Shown: positions 22,437-34,963, numbered from the stretch's first letter. The stretch: DNA of 64,000 nt from Persicaria tinctoria (GCA_037127255.1 JBANSL010000013.1:7938188-8002187); one strand, 5' to 3'. Program-made: numbers and translations. Notes: generated from the letters alone by a model not told the origin.

Positions 22437-22700
22437 CTTATTTTGGTGTTTATTTGTTTATTTAGGTTGAAAGTACCACAATACCCCTAATAATAACCAA
22501 ATAAACACCATTTTTTTTTTTACAAATAAACACTTTTTTATCCCATACGGAGTTTATATTTTTTCATAAATTTTTATCTACTTTTACCAACAATTTATAA
22601 ATTTCACATTGTTTATAATTTTAGTCAATTTATTAACTCCATCTCATACGAACCAATATATATTTCAACTATAATTAACTTGGATACATTTTGATATATA
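22437..22700. mobile_element. Partial MITE related to 56642-57106
   Basis: AATACCCCTAATAATAACCAAATAAAC, CCCATACGGAGTTTATATTT and TTATAATTTTAGTCAATTTATTAACTCC match, in order, the right half of the element at 56642-57106. The left end is missing. Confidence 0.6.
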
Positions 22701-24379
22701 TTTCAAGTATAATTAACTTGGATACATTTTGTATTCTTTCACATCTTCCACCCATGCATCCATATTGTGGTTTGCTTAGATACTAATCCGAAAGCCCAAA
22801 CATGATTAATTCTTTGATAAGTTAAAAGCATTAGGCACACAGGAATGGGATAGTTCTAAGCAACACCTCTACAACTTATTTCATGTACATAAAAAAAAAA
22901 AGTAAATTGGGAAAGTGCTTGGAATCATGAGTAAAAATTTGGATACAAGAAAGGTTCAAGGTAGGCTGCCACGGCTATTCGATGTTATCAAGTTAGGGTT
23001 GAATCGGTTCATTTGGGCCAATTTCGAATGTGGGTGTGACTATTAGATCATGTCATTATTGACTCGGATTATTTCCAACCAAATTAACTCAAGCGGTAAT
23101 ATTAAGACAAAATATTATACAAATTACCTCTTTTACCTGATTAAAAAAAAAACATTCACTTCTTTTTAACTGTTTTTTTAGCCATACATACCCAATGTGC
23201 TTTTATTATGAGTTTATGTTCAAACTATTTCGGATTCGGATCATATTGAATATTGGATTAATTTCATTCTGATCGAATTCCAGTCATGCATCCTTACACC
23301 ATTTTCAATGATGGTCTGTAAATGTGTAAATGTATATTTGTTAAAAATAGTTTTAAGCTCTATTAGTTTATTTAAATATGTAAATGTATATGCTCACATT
23401 TCTTTCTTTGTGTGTTCATCTTTCCTATTTCTATAAACTTTCAAAAAAGTAACACAATATTATTGATCTATTTTTCATGATTTTTTTTTCTTTTAAGTTG
23501 ATTTGATTTAAAGAGTGTATAATGTCAATAAACTTTAACAAACGTCCAGACAATTTCATTGGTTTATTTTTCATGATTTTATGTTATTTTTGTCTTTTAA
23601 ATTAGTTTTCTTTTAAAAAAATGTGTAAAAAATAAACAATAAATTAATATAGCAAAATATCAAAAAGTCATTAGATAAAATTTCGAGTCGAATTTAGGGT
23701 CGATAAATTATGCAAGCTCAAATACATGACAATTGACAAACATGTTAATGTTGGGGCCTTCTTCAAAAAGGGGGCAAAAGGGATTTCATTCCAATCCAAC
23801 AAAAAACAATTCGATTGGACGGTCTTTACCATCCACCAGTTTAAAGATCCATAAAAGTTAGTTTGAGAATGTGAAAATATCAAACATCACAACAAGGGAT
23901 CTCAACCACCACTCTATCTATTTCCCAAAAAAAAAAAAAGAAAAAAAAAAGCTCCATCTATCTCCTCTTTTTAAATTGGTCTTTGAATGATCATAACTCC
24001 ACATAAACTTTGGTGTTAATACAATTACAAGGATATATATATATGAAATAAAGAATGTGCACTTATGGAGTTATGGGAATTGAATATGACATGTATTGGT
24101 TAAATGAACAATTGCAATACATATTTTTAGATTTTGAAATTAATGGGTAATTAAAGTTGATAAGTTAGGTATATAAAATTAAATTGTTGTTTTTATAAGA
24201 TAATATGATGTTTGATAACTTTGATTGATATGATAATGGATCTAAATTAGTTGATGAGAGGGGAGAGTAATAGATTTATAAGTATAAAAATAAAAGCTCT
24301 AAAAAAACTTGAGGTGAGTTATGTTTAAAATACGATTTCAAAAGTTTTTTATGGGTTCATATTGACCTATTGATTATTA
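22701..24379. other. Intergenic, no gene seen
   Basis: AT-rich. There is a short A run at 23925-23950. The minus frame at 23671-23883 has no motif. No element ends were recognised. Confidence 0.5.
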
Positions 24380-24612
24380 CTCCCTCCGTTCAACAAAACT
24401 TGTCGTTTACTATTCACGCACGCTTTTTTAGAATGATAAAAACTATATAAAATATTCATTTTAAATTTTTTTTTAAACAAGTTTGTACTTATTAATAATA
24501 ACTACGAAATTGTTAAAAAAATTATTTAAAAAGTCGATATTTTATATAGTTTTTAGCTCCTAAAAAAGCGTGCATGAATAGTAAAACGTCAAGTTTTGTT
24601 GAACGGAGGGAG
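24380..24612. mobile_element. Stowaway MITE, palindromic
   Basis: CTCCCTCCGTTCAACAAAACTTG and its inverse, TA-flanked, 233 bp. Confidence 0.88.
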
Positions 24613-25491
24613 TATTTATTACCTATCGTTTTTATTTTAAACCAACTTTAGCTTATTTAAAATTTTATAATATTAAAACGAAAAGTTTTTAAAAAACTGT
24701 TAAATTTACAAAACTGGAGTCAAATATGTGTTGCAAATGAACTACATAAGACCTTGTTGTAAATTTTAGACTCTTTATATAGTTAAATGAACAAATTCTC
24801 GCAATGAGATGTTTGGTAAAATAGTCTTGATAGGACAATTGAAACTGATGAATTGTTTATACTCCATATTAAATATAACCGTCGACAATAAACTTATTCA
24901 TCCTAATAAATAAGTTATATATTTTTATGGGAAAGAATGATTGTCAAATTGAGGTAATAATTCTTAACAAAAAAAGAAATATATAACTAACAATTAAAGA
25001 TAATCTTTTTTAGATAATCATTTTTTAAAAACCCAGCTAATATTTCTACGTTGAAATAAGTATTTCTTTGAAACAACAATGCACCCTATCTTGCATAAAA
25101 CGTAACTATACAAGTCTAAGAACAAAATCATTGTTACTCACCTAATCTCATTTTGTTGAATTAATGTGATTGCCGTCAAACAAACGAAGAAATTAAATTA
25201 ACGCCATGACATTGACAATTAACTAACAAGCTAGGTTTATCAATATCCCTATAATCCCCACACGCATGGCCTACGTACGTTCTCATAACCCATCTCACAT
25301 TTGTACACATCATATGATTTAAGGCCTACATTAAATTAGATTGAATTAATTTTCTACATTTTCAGATATATTATTTGATGGTGACATTAATTTTGAGTAT
25401 CAAGAAAAAAAGATAAGAATTTATTGAATAATTGTCTACTTCATTTCATACTAGATAAATTTAATAAACATCTCTTTTACCCTAAAATATA
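24613..25491. other. Intergenic, no gene seen
   Basis: AT-rich, nothing recognised. Confidence 0.5.
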
Positions 25492-25726
25492 CTACCTCCG
25501 ATCCAAAATATATGTCGTTTGACTTTTTAACACGTATTTTAAGGAGCTAAAAACTATATAATATATTAACTTTTTTATTATTATTTTTTTACAATTCAAT
25601 ACTTATTACCAACAAATATTAAGTTGTAAAAAAATAATTTAAAAAAAGTTGATATTTTATATAGTTTTTAACTTCTTAAAATACGTGTTCAAAAGTCAAT
25701 CGACTTATATTTTGGATTGGAGGGAG
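25492..25726. mobile_element. Stowaway MITE, palindromic
   Basis: CTACCTCCGATCCAAAATATA at the left and the inverse ending GGAGGGAG at the right, TA-flanked, 235 bp. Confidence 0.85.
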
Positions 25727-25727
25727 T

Positions 25728-25948
25728 ATAATATAGGTCATTTGATTATTTGACACATTTTTTAAAAAAGTTAAAACTCTATAAAATATTAAATTTTTTA
25801 ACTTAATTTTAAAAATTAATTTGAAACTCATTTTTGTATGAATATATTTTTAAAAAATGTTTAAAAATTAATAATTTATAGAGTTTTGTCTTCTTAAAAA
25901 ATGCGTCAAAAAAGTCGGACGACCTATCTTTTGATGCAGATAGAATAT
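25728..25948. mobile_element. Adjacent degenerate Stowaway-like element
   Basis: ATAGGTCATTTGATTATTTGACAC at the left and the imperfect inverse CAAAAAAGTCGGACGACCTAT at the right. It directly abuts the preceding element, so two copies lie head to tail. Confidence 0.6.
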
Positions 25949-27049
25949 AATATTAAAGTCGGTCGAGACTCATCACCAGGGACATGTGCACACACACATA
26001 TGTGTGTGTGTTTTAAGTACAACACGCAAGAATTCAATTGACAATAGAAGAAGTAGGTCACCAACTTATATATACTAGACTTATATTATTCAATCTTTCG
26101 ATGTGAGCTAATTTTGTCTATTCACATATCAACCAGTTAAAGATATCTTGTTACAAAAATTGTTATAAACATAATTTGGGGATTTGAATGATTAACCCAA
26201 AGTCTAGGACAAATTGACATTATCACATCATATTATTATAAGAAAAATACAAGTACGGACTACGGAGTATGATATATGTATGAGAGGGATGGAGATTGGA
26301 GAGAGTTTAAAATTGTAAACTATTCCAAATTAGGAATCTCAAAGAGTGTCCACTTGAACATAATTACAAACGCTAGGTAGATAAGATAAGCTTGTGATTA
26401 TGAGAGGATTTGAATAAAATTAACTCTAATTAATTACTATATATATACTAGTTAATAGTTTAATTAAATTTAACTGGATCTGGTATATATCAACTATCAA
26501 GATTCAACTAACGAATAGTTTGTTGTGGAATTGAAGAGTAGATGGAGGGCTGGTGGTTTGGGTTATTTGGTTTTGGATGTCTGTTGAGAAAAAGGAAAAA
26601 AGAAGGCGGGCAAACATAAAAAGACCAAAAAGAAACAAAACGAGGTTTTCTTGACAATGAATTTTTGGCTGCATAAATGGCCATATCAATACATGATTGA
26701 CATGGCTAAATTGGTCGAGTTTCGGATAAGTAAAATAGGGTGGTATTTTGCGCACCCTAACCTTGACGTAAAGTTTCTATGGATTCAAAATTTTGATTGA
26801 AAATTATATATTATATATTTTACATTTTACTGAACGATTTAGAGCATCATCATTTATGGGACAAACTTTTTTTAATATTTTTTATTCATATACTCCCTCT
26901 TAAACTTAAATCTATATCTCCTTTCCCAATCAAAACATTACTGTATTTAATTAGAAAAACATAAAAAAAATGTGGGACCCATTATTAAATAAATTAAAAG
27001 AAAAAAAAGTGAACGAGGAACCCATATTATCCTCTAATCCATTACACGA
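25949..27049. other. Intergenic, no gene seen
   Basis: A 20-bp CA/TG palindrome lies at about 25991-26010. A possible Harbinger left end (TTA then GAGCATCATCATTTATGGG) lies at 26863, but its partner was not found. Confidence 0.4.
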
Positions 27050-27178
27050 GATTGATTATTTTTGCTTATTTTTTAGCGTCATTTTCTGTTTTTATTATAT
27101 GTTTAGACGGTTTTTGCATACCGATCGATTCCTCGGCCTCTTGAATTGTCTGATCTCGAATTCTTAATTATTAAAAAA
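27050..27178 (+). mobile_element. LINE/SINE 3' tail
   Basis: TTATATGTTTAGACGG, a CGATCGATTCCTCGGCCTC block, then AATTCTTAATTATTAAAAAAAA. It resembles the tails at 6171-6300 and 17500-17655. Confidence 0.45.
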
Positions 27179-27397
27179 AATTACTTGGGATTGGTTATAG
27201 TATCATTTTTTATTCTTTCTTGTAACAAATATGTTTTCTGCTTTGTTTAATAATTTTTCAACCAAGTTTGCTTTGGACGATCTTTACTCCTTTCTATTAG
27301 GGCTATCCCAAGTTTGCTTCACATTCAAAGCCCATTGTAAAAAGAGACATGAAGAGAAAATCTCATTGGTGTGAAAGGACTCTATCCGCTGGGTTTT

Positions 27398-27800
27398 TTT
27401 TTTTTTTTTTTTTTTTACTAAGTACAAATTTGAGATTAGGGCGAGAGGATGACGAATCGACAAACGAAAACCGCCTAAACATACAACGCAAATAGAAAAC
27501 AGGCGAAACGAAAACAAGTAAAAATAAACAATGCAACAAGACGAACTAAGAAGAGCCATTTCCATAAAGCTGAAGACACCAACAAATAAACGAAGTCAAG
27601 CGTCACCGAATAGTAGCACCACGGGCCAATGATCATGCAGGAACCTATCTCTTGTGGCTAGTGCAGACGAAACTTCAGGGAAGTTCAATTTTGGATACGG
27701 AGTCACCCTGAACGCCCTACCACGACCCCAACCAGTCTCAACTCTGAACTTCACAACCCAACTAAGCAGAAGATCACTTGTTTGTTAAAAATCACTTGTT
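27398..27800 (-). mobile_element. LINE 3' end, minus strand
   Basis: On the minus strand a short frame from about 27779 (LLLSWVVKFRVETGWGRG, LATRDRFLHDHWPVVLLFGDA) ends at TGA. A T-rich 3' UTR follows, then CTTAGTAAAAAA and a long A tract (poly-T on plus, 27398-27417). Layout and tail fit a 5'-truncated plant LINE. The peptide itself was not recognised. Confidence 0.5.
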
Positions 27801-27932
27801 TTTTTTTGTTATGATCATGACGGTTAGCCCATCAGTTGTTTCCCTTCGGCTTCTCGATTTCCCATTTATTGCCTTATTGGTATTGTATGGGATTTCGAAT
27901 TATTACCTACGGAGTATTAAAAAAAAAGATAG
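27801..27932 (+). mobile_element. LINE/SINE 3' tail
   Basis: GACGGTTAGCCCATCAG, CTTCGGCTTCTCGATTTCCC, then GAATTATTACCTACGGAGTATTAAAAAAAAA. Same general design as the other tails. Confidence 0.4.
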
Positions 27933-28039
27933 CATTATCTAAGCTATTAGTATAACCAGTGTTAATTGGACCTTGTTCTAAAAAGAAAAAATTGTTAATT
28001 GCACCATTTCTCTTTTCTCGTAGGTCTTTGTGGATGATC

Positions 28040-28177
28040 AATAATTATAACTCTTATATTTATAAGTATTATAATGTAAAAAATTAAACTGAAAAAATCA
28101 ATATTTTAGTATAGTTTTAACTCCTTAGACTACATGTACAAAAGTCAAATGTCTTACATTTTCAATTGGAGGGAGTA
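28040..28177. mobile_element. Right half of a Stowaway-like MITE
   Basis: CTCCTTAGACTACATGTACAAAAGTCAAATG ... TTGGAGGGAGTA is a typical right arm. The matching left arm is missing. Confidence 0.5.
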
Positions 28178-29246
28178 TTACATTTTAATATATACTACGC
28201 ACTAGTTTATTACCCGCACAAAAGTCACATGAGTGGTGTTTGAAGATTTTGAATTCTTACGTTGATTTTTTTTTTTTTAAAAAAAAAAAAAAAAAGAGAT
28301 GTATCAATAAGAAATGACGTGGATGCTTGCATTACATAGTGGGTGGTGGAACACATGAATGAGAACGCGCTATTACACGCGCCCCCAATCCCATCTCTCA
28401 AACTCAATTCCCGACCCAAGCCTTTACCCTAAATTGCCTCGCTATGGTTTCTTCGGGTTAATCCCTCCTCAAATCCGGGCTGTTCTCTACCGCTGCTTTG
28501 GATTTCGGCTCAAATCCAGGGTCACTCCTCAAAAATCTGCCATAAACCCCGTTGTTTTCTGCCTCAACAATGGCTTACGGGTGAAAGTGGAGCTTTTCTT
28601 CCCGTGGGTTTGGAGTTCAACAGTCGGATTCTCAAGTGAGTTGAAGTTGGGTAGGAAGGTTGAAATCCCTATTAGGCAGGATTTCAGAAAGAGAAAGAAG
28701 AAACTCCGGAGGTGGTGCTGGCCTGCTGGGTCGCGGCGGCGCGATAATCGTCGATTTCTTTGGGGTTGGGGTCGGAAGGGGTGTCTTGTGTGTGCTTGGT
28801 TGGTGCGCTGCTGTGTCTCAGAATCAACGTGTTACGGTATGTCCCGGGGTTCGGCGTCGGTGTGGTTGCTTCTTCCCGGCTCCTTTCAGACTTGGAGGGA
28901 GGGGATTTCCTCTTCCTACTCCACTCTTGTGGATCTACCGATGCGGTCCAGGTCTATCTATACAATCTCTTACTTGACTAAGGTTAATTATTTGCTTTGT
29001 TGGTTTTGTCTGATTAAAACTAGCACTCTCTCTGGGTGTCTATACAAACCTGTGAAGGTGGCGTATGCCCCTTCATCCCCCAAATCCCGAAAGGGCCCTC
29101 AAAAAATTGTGGATGAACTATCATCTAAAGGATTTGCTTCCTTTTTAGATGATGTGGTGAATCCCATGCTCTTTCCTTCAAAGGTTGTCCAGCATTTTGG
29201 GTCTGAGTTCATTAGTAATCTTGTTGCTGAATAGGTAAATCTCAAG

Positions 29247-30530
29247 GTGGTTAGTCCATTGGATATGGAACTTGTTTGTTTTGTGAAATCAGCTCTCTCC
29301 TATGTTGCTCCGGGCACCTGGAAAATGAATAAAAATCAGCTAACTACTGATCCCGCAGCTGCTCCCTTTGTTGCTCATGTATCCTCCCACGAGCTGTTTG
29401 CGTATGTACTGCTTAGAGTATTTGATCTACTTTCATTCGGTCCCGACAGTTGCGAGCTGGGTTTCATTATACTATATCCGGCAACTCCCGAACTGAAGGG
29501 TGGGCAAAACAGGTGGTGTTCACAAGCTGATTGTTGTGTCTACCAAAGGGTTATATGTAAAGTGATTAATGTCAACAACAGTTCAATCTGTTTCAATCTG
29601 TGGATTTGTGACACTGATGTTCCCTTCTTAGCGCCACCCAAGCTGGTTGGCATGCTGTTGAAACATATTAAGGTACATCAATTTCAACAAATTAATAATT
29701 TATTGCTCCAATCTTACTTTGTTTGTTGGTGGGAATATAGAAATTGGATTCTGCCGTTTGCACATATCAAAATTAATTTTGCTTTATATCTAACACCTCA
29801 ACTCTATGTTGGTCAGAATGCATGGTTTGATTGGCTCATTATATATAACTCATTGTATTTAGATCACTTTGCTTTTGGTCTTCCAAAGTGTGTAGGTCTC
29901 TGCTATCGGGCTAGTTCTATGCTTCTTAGCCACGTTCAATATGATTTACAACATCACACTTACCTCCTTTTCAAGGGCTATAATCAAAGCAAGGCTAACC
30001 GGTTAGCATATTATATCTATGATCCTTCTTACATCGTCTTATGTATATATACTAGAAATGGTGTGTGTGTTAGACCCCTCTGCTGGGCAATTAACGGTTG
30101 GTTCTGCTATGAAAACTCGGCTCGAGTTTCACTAATTACTGAGGTTCCTTGGAGCTGCTATGTGCGCCATTACCGGCACCGGTTTCCACCAGGGAAATGG
30201 TCTGCCTTGCTAGGCAACTGTCTTCTTGGCTGGGAGTTTTCTGTCCATTTTATGGAAAGCTTATTGCTGAACTTTTGCCTTCAAAGTCTTACCATCTCAA
30301 ATTATTTTAACAAAGTATTGTTTTGGGTAGGTGGGGGCTGGTGGCTCACGATTTGGGCACAAATTCGGCAAAGGAAATGGGCCTCTTGGCCATGTTGGGC
30401 TTGGTTTAAGGGAACTGTATTTGCCCACATTATAAATCAATCTAAGAATACTTGCAAACTAAAGTGTAAAAAATACATCGATGGAAGGACTCAAAATCTT
30501 AGTCCCTTCATCATCAACGTTGTTTTATGA
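29247..30530 (+). CDS. LINE ORF1-position protein, unrecognised
   Basis: This 427-residue frame lies where ORF1 of an L1 should be. It shows neither a DUF4283 domain nor a CCHC knuckle. It is unusually rich in Trp, Cys and Tyr (for example WVGGGWWLTIWAQ and WASWPCWAWF). The same frame is open upstream back to 28359 except for one TAG at 29232-29234, and the segment just before that stop (KSRKGPQKIVDELSSKGF) looks protein-like. The stop TGA overlaps the ORF2 ATG as ATGA. A frame this long without stops is very unlikely by chance, which argues for past coding constraint. The function is unknown. Confidence 0.5.
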   Translation: MVSPLDMELVCFVKSALSYVAPGTWKMNKNQLTTDPAAAPFVAHVSSHELFAYVLLRVFDLLSFGPDSCELGFIILYPATPELKGGQNRWCSQADCCVYQRVICKVINVNNSSICFNLWICDTDVPFLAPPKLVGMLLKHIKVHQFQQINNLLLQSYFVCWWEYRNWILPFAHIKINFALYLTPQLYVGQNAWFDWLIIYNSLYLDHFAFGLPKCVGLCYRASSMLLSHVQYDLQHHTYLLFKGYNQSKANRLAYYIYDPSYIVLCIYTRNGVCVRPLCWAINGWFCYENSARVSLITEVPWSCYVRHYRHRFPPGKWSALLGNCLLGWEFSVHFMESLLLNFCLQSLTISNYFNKVLFWVGGGWWLTIWAQIRQRKWASWPCWAWFKGTVFAHIINQSKNTCKLKCKKYIDGRTQNLSPFIINVVL

Positions 30531-33500
30531 AGATATGCTTCTGGAATTGTCGCGGTATTGGAAAGCGTACTTTCTGGACGGAAATAGATTCAATGTGTAA
30601 AAATGAACACATTCAAATCCTATCGCTAGCAGAAACGAAAGCGGAAAATATTCCGGACGATAAGTTGTGGAAAAATATTGGGTTTGATGAAGGGGTTTGG
30701 TCGCCGTCCATTGGGAGATCGGGCGGCATTGGGGTCATTTGGAAGACTCACCAGATGCTTAATGTATCAATATCGGTGTCAGTGCACACCCCCCGTATTA
30801 TTGGACTTAGACTAGAAAGTGTGCAGTGGGGTTTTCCGATTTTGGCGCTCTTCGTTTATGCTCCACCAAATCTAAATGATAAAGATGCATTCTGGGAAAC
30901 ATTAATAACAATTGTAAACAACTCCCCTATTCCGTGCATGGTCTTAGGGGACCTGAACGAGATACTATGCAGTGCTGACAAAGTAGGCGGAGCCACTACC
31001 CGACCATCAAGATTTTCTCGGTTAATCTCCTTCAAAAACGATTGCAACTTGGTTGACTTACCCACGTTTGGAAACCAGTTCACATGGAGAAAGATTGCGG
31101 AGGATAACTTCAACACCCACGAAAAAATCGATCGGGTATTAGTTCACCAACAGATTCTAACATCTTTCCCAAATATGATAACCCATAACGGAGCATTCTC
31201 TTCCTCGGATCACTGTCCAATTTCTATATCAATCGACGACGGGTCTTCCTTCAAAGCCCCGCCTTTTAAATTTGAGAACGTTTGGCTTTTGAGGAAAGAC
31301 TTTCGCAATATTGTAAAGCAATCATGGCGGGCGTCCTGCCCTGGCTCGGCTATGTTTCAACTACTGTTTAAACATAAACTATTGAAAAAAAGAGCAAAAG
31401 AATGGAATAAAACCAATTTCGGTAATATCTTCCGCCAACTAAAGGAGTTAGACTCAGAACTCTTGCTCATCCAGTCCTCGGGATCATCGACAAACTCTCA
31501 AATATATCAAACAAAGGAGAAACGCCTAATTTCAAAGCGAGAAAAGCTAATTCTATTCCAGAAATCGTATTGGAGCCAAAGGGCAAAAACGAAACACCTC
31601 AAGCTCTCAGATTCGAACACGGCCTACTTCCACAGAGTGGCTTCGGGTCGGAGACACAGGAAACAAATTCGAAACATAACCTCTTCAAGCGGAACACTAA
31701 TTCTGGGCGAGGAGAACGTTAGAAATGAGATAAAAAAGGAATTTGAAAACAGATTTAAAAAAGAGTCTAGTGATGATGGGCTTATGTCTAACTTCCTGGA
31801 CCTAATTCATCCTTCCATATCGACAGATGAAAATAGTTTCCTTATTGCACTACCATCAAACCTAGAGATTAAGACGGCGGTGTTCAGTCTGGGCAAAAAC
31901 AAGTCCCCAGGCCCTGATGGTTTTACAGCTGAATTTTATACAAAATACTGGGACATAGTCGGGAAATCAGTGATCTGTGCGGTCAAGGGTTTTTTTTCGC
32001 TCTGGGAGAATACTCCGTCAAATAAACCACACTTTTATCTCCCTGCTTCCAAAGAGGGACAACCCAACCTCCACCTGTCACTACAGGCCAATCAGTCTAT
32101 GTTCTAATATATACAAAGTAATCTCCAAAATATTAACTGAAAGATTAAAAAAGGTAATCGGGAAACTCATACATCCTTTACAAGGAGCTTTTGTGTCGGA
32201 TAGGGCGATACAGGACAATGTCCTAATTGCCCATGAAATTTTCCACTCATACAAAAATCGTAAGGGACGTGAAGGATGGCTGGCAATAAAATTAGATATG
32301 AAAAAAGCATATGATAGGGTAGACTGGCACTTCATAAAGAATGTGCTCCTCAGATTTGGATTTCACGTCACTTTTACTTCATGGATTATGGAGTGTATAA
32401 CAATCGTTTCTTTCTCTGTACTAGTTAACAACGGCCCTACAGAAATATTCTTTCCATCCCGAGGAATACGCCAGGGGGACCCTCTGTCCCCTTTTCTATT
32501 CCTATTGGGTGCTGAGGTACTAGCCCGAAAACTTGCAGCTGAAGCCTGCCTGGATAGACCACAAATTGGCTTTCCGATTGGACAACACGGGCCGCGTATT
32601 CCGTTCCTGTCCTTCGCAGACGACATCATTATCTTCTCCAAAGGAAGCGTGGATGCGGGGTGCAAAGTAAGATCGATAATTGACTCGTATTGCCGAGTGT
32701 CGGGGCAGAAGGTGAATTACCATAAATCTAGTTTTCAAGCGTCGCCAGGGATTCCAAACCATAGAATCTTTGAATTATGTAACTGCCTCAACATTACAAA
32801 CGAAAACTCTATAGAAAAGTATCTGGGCTGTCCTATTATTAATGGTAGAGTCACCAGCAGTACATTTGAAGATATCATCTGCAAATCGAAACAACAACTA
32901 TCAAAGTGGAGGGCCAATGCGCTTTCCCAGCAGGGTCGTGCAACACTTATCAATTCTAACCTATCGGCGAAACCTCTGCATGTAATGCAGAATTTCATGC
33001 TACCCGTAGCTATACATAAAGAACTGGACCAAATAAACCGTTCTTTCTTCTGGAACAAGAATTTACAATATCGGCCGTTAATTAGTTGGGATAGGATTTG
33101 CAAACCGAAGCAGCATGGCGGATTGGGAATTCGCAAATCTGGCGATATGAATGTCGCTCTTCAGATGAAACTTTTGTGGAAAATACTGGCTGAACCGAAC
33201 AATATCTGGGTAACATTAATCAGACATAAATACCTACGTTCTACTAGTATTTTCGAGTACAAACGATCGGGAGCCAGCTCTTGGCAATGGGCTAAGCTTG
33301 CTAACTTAATTGACACTTTTAAAACAGGCCTTATTTGGTCGGTAGGAAACGGACGCTCAATAAAATTCTGGACCGATAATTGGATCTCTACCTACTCTTT
33401 AGAGTCTCGGGTGGGTAGTATCCAGGGATACGATCGGAATGAGACCGTTAGTGACTATATTATGGGGGGGAAATGGTGGTGTGAAAAGCTGCAGAAGGTA

Positions 33501-34652
33501 CTACCAAACAACATTGTAAAAGAAATTTTAGACATTCCTATTCCGGAATCAAATCTACAAGACCGCCTATATTGGTGGCCAGATAGGGAAGGATGGTTTA
33601 CTACAGCCAGCGCCTACAAACTGATAACAGCACAATCCTCAGCTCCGACCGATACGAACGCTTGGATATGGAAAATTGATGTTCCCCCGAAGGTGAAGAA
33701 TTTCCTATGGAAGATTGCACAAAATGGACTGCCTACTGCTGTGCGTCTATCGTGCAGGGGGTCGGCCGTCCCAACTACTTGTTCACTATGCAATTTGGCT
33801 CCCGAGGATGAGGCTCACCTGTTCCTGGAATGCCCTTTCATACGGAAAATATACCGACTTCCGAGTCAAGAACAAACAACAATTACAAGAATGATCATCC
33901 AGTCCCGGGATTTCAGACCCATTCTATCTAGCCTTGGAACCAGCTTAACGACTGCCGCTCTGACTGATCTATGCGTCGCTTGGTGGACTACCTGGTACAT
34001 CAGGAACCAAAATTTGTTTCAACAAGCAACAATCCCCCAGCACCAAACAGCCGTCCATCTGGTCAGATCACACATAGATAACTGGAAGAGAACATCCATG
34101 ATCGACGGTGAGGGTGATGACGATATGCATCCCTCCTCAAGAGTCTATCCAAGAAAGACCGACAAACAACGTCCAATTAAATGGCGCAAGCCGCCGTTAA
34201 GGTGGTTCAAACTTAATTTTGATGGTTCGTCTTTAGCCAACGGTGACCGTACGGCAGGTATCATTATCAGGGACTGGGATGGTCGCCCTGTCACCATCGA
34301 GCACAAATTACTAGGAAAACAGCACGCCATCATGGCAGAAGCTCTCGCACTCAAACTGGGAATCCAGAAGGTATTACAACTGCACATTGAAAGAATCCAG
34401 GTTGAAGGTGACTGCAAAATAATTATGGACTATCTAAACAAGACGGCTAAATGTCCTTGGGAGATTGAACTAATCCTCTCCGATATTCAAGTCATGTTGT
34501 CGACCGTAAAAGAAGTAGGTTACTTTCATGTACTTCGTATGAGCAATAGAGTGGCTGATAAGGTTGCACACCTTAGCCACTATGCCCGAGGTAACGATAT
34601 TTACAACAATCCAGGTCTTATGGACCTCATCCGCAAGGATGCTGCTGGGTAG
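30527..34652 (+). pseudogene. LINE ORF2: endonuclease-RT-RNase H, one frameshift
   Basis: The ORF starts MKICFWNCRGIG at the overlap with ORF1. The APE endonuclease motifs are LSLAETK, GDLNEIL, DLPTFGNQFTW, KIDRVL and SSDHCPI. The frame then reaches NKSPGPDGFTAEFY. In a run of eight T at 31990-31997 the frame shifts and the RT continues in a second frame (stop at 32105-32107 in the first, stop at 34650-34652 in the second): GRILRQINHTFISLLPK, HYRPISLCSNIYK, KLDMKKAYDRVDW, RQGDPLSPFLF and catalytic FADD in FLSFADDIIIF. PPKVKNFLWKI leads to the zf-RVT cluster (C..C, H.FLECP). The end is an RNase H domain (FKLNFDGSS, GIIIRDWDG, AEALALKLGI, VEGDCKIIMDYL). All catalytic motifs look intact apart from the frame break. 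Confidence 0.92.
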
Positions 34653-34857
34653 GGCTTGCCCACCCGAATCTTTTCCTAATCAAAAAAAAAAAAAAAAAAT
34701 GACGTGTTACCCTCCATCCGTCGTGTTAAACCCTTGGCTGACTGAATTAGGGAAAACGAAATCCTGAGCTAAAACCCTAGCTCTCTTGCAACTCTCTTCC
34801 TCGACCTTGCAAGCTCCAACGCAATTCGCTGCAGAGTTCACCGTCACCTTGAATTCA

Positions 34858-34878
34858 ATGGAAGTCGAACTGCGGTGA
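34858..34878 (+). promoter_or_regulatory. Six-codon uORF upstream of nMAT
   Basis: ATG, five codons and TGA lie 86 bp before the maturase ATG. GGTGAGC at 34875 and TTTTCCAG at 34933-34940 could also be the ends of a very short 5' UTR intron. Either would affect translation if transcribed. Confidence 0.35.
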
Positions 34879-34963
34879 GCTTGAATTTCACCTTTCTCAG
34901 TTTTCAATCTCCGTTTTTCGGTGCTCTTCCCGTTTTCCAGCAATCACCTATTCACATGTTACT

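Larger units (their letters stand above)
28322..34699 (+). mobile_element. Full-length L1-type LINE with target duplication
   Basis: The 3' end is CCTAATC followed by 18 A residues (34682-34699). ATGACGTG occurs at 28314-28321 and again at 34699-34706 (AAATGACGTG with the shared As), a target duplication that dates both ends to one insertion event. Inside are a leader with CCCTAAA-type sequence, a long atypical ORF1, and an ORF2 with endonuclease, reverse transcriptase, zinc-binding and RNase H domains. Length is about 6.4 kb, normal for a plant L1. ORF2 has one frame break, so this copy is probably not autonomous. It lies in the same orientation as, and just upstream of, the maturase gene. 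Confidence 0.9.

Noticed and set aside
28359..29234. 291-residue open frame at the LINE 5' end as an independent gene
   Set aside because: It starts inside the LINE leader and shares the frame of the next ORF through one TAG. I treat it as leader plus a possible ORF1 extension.
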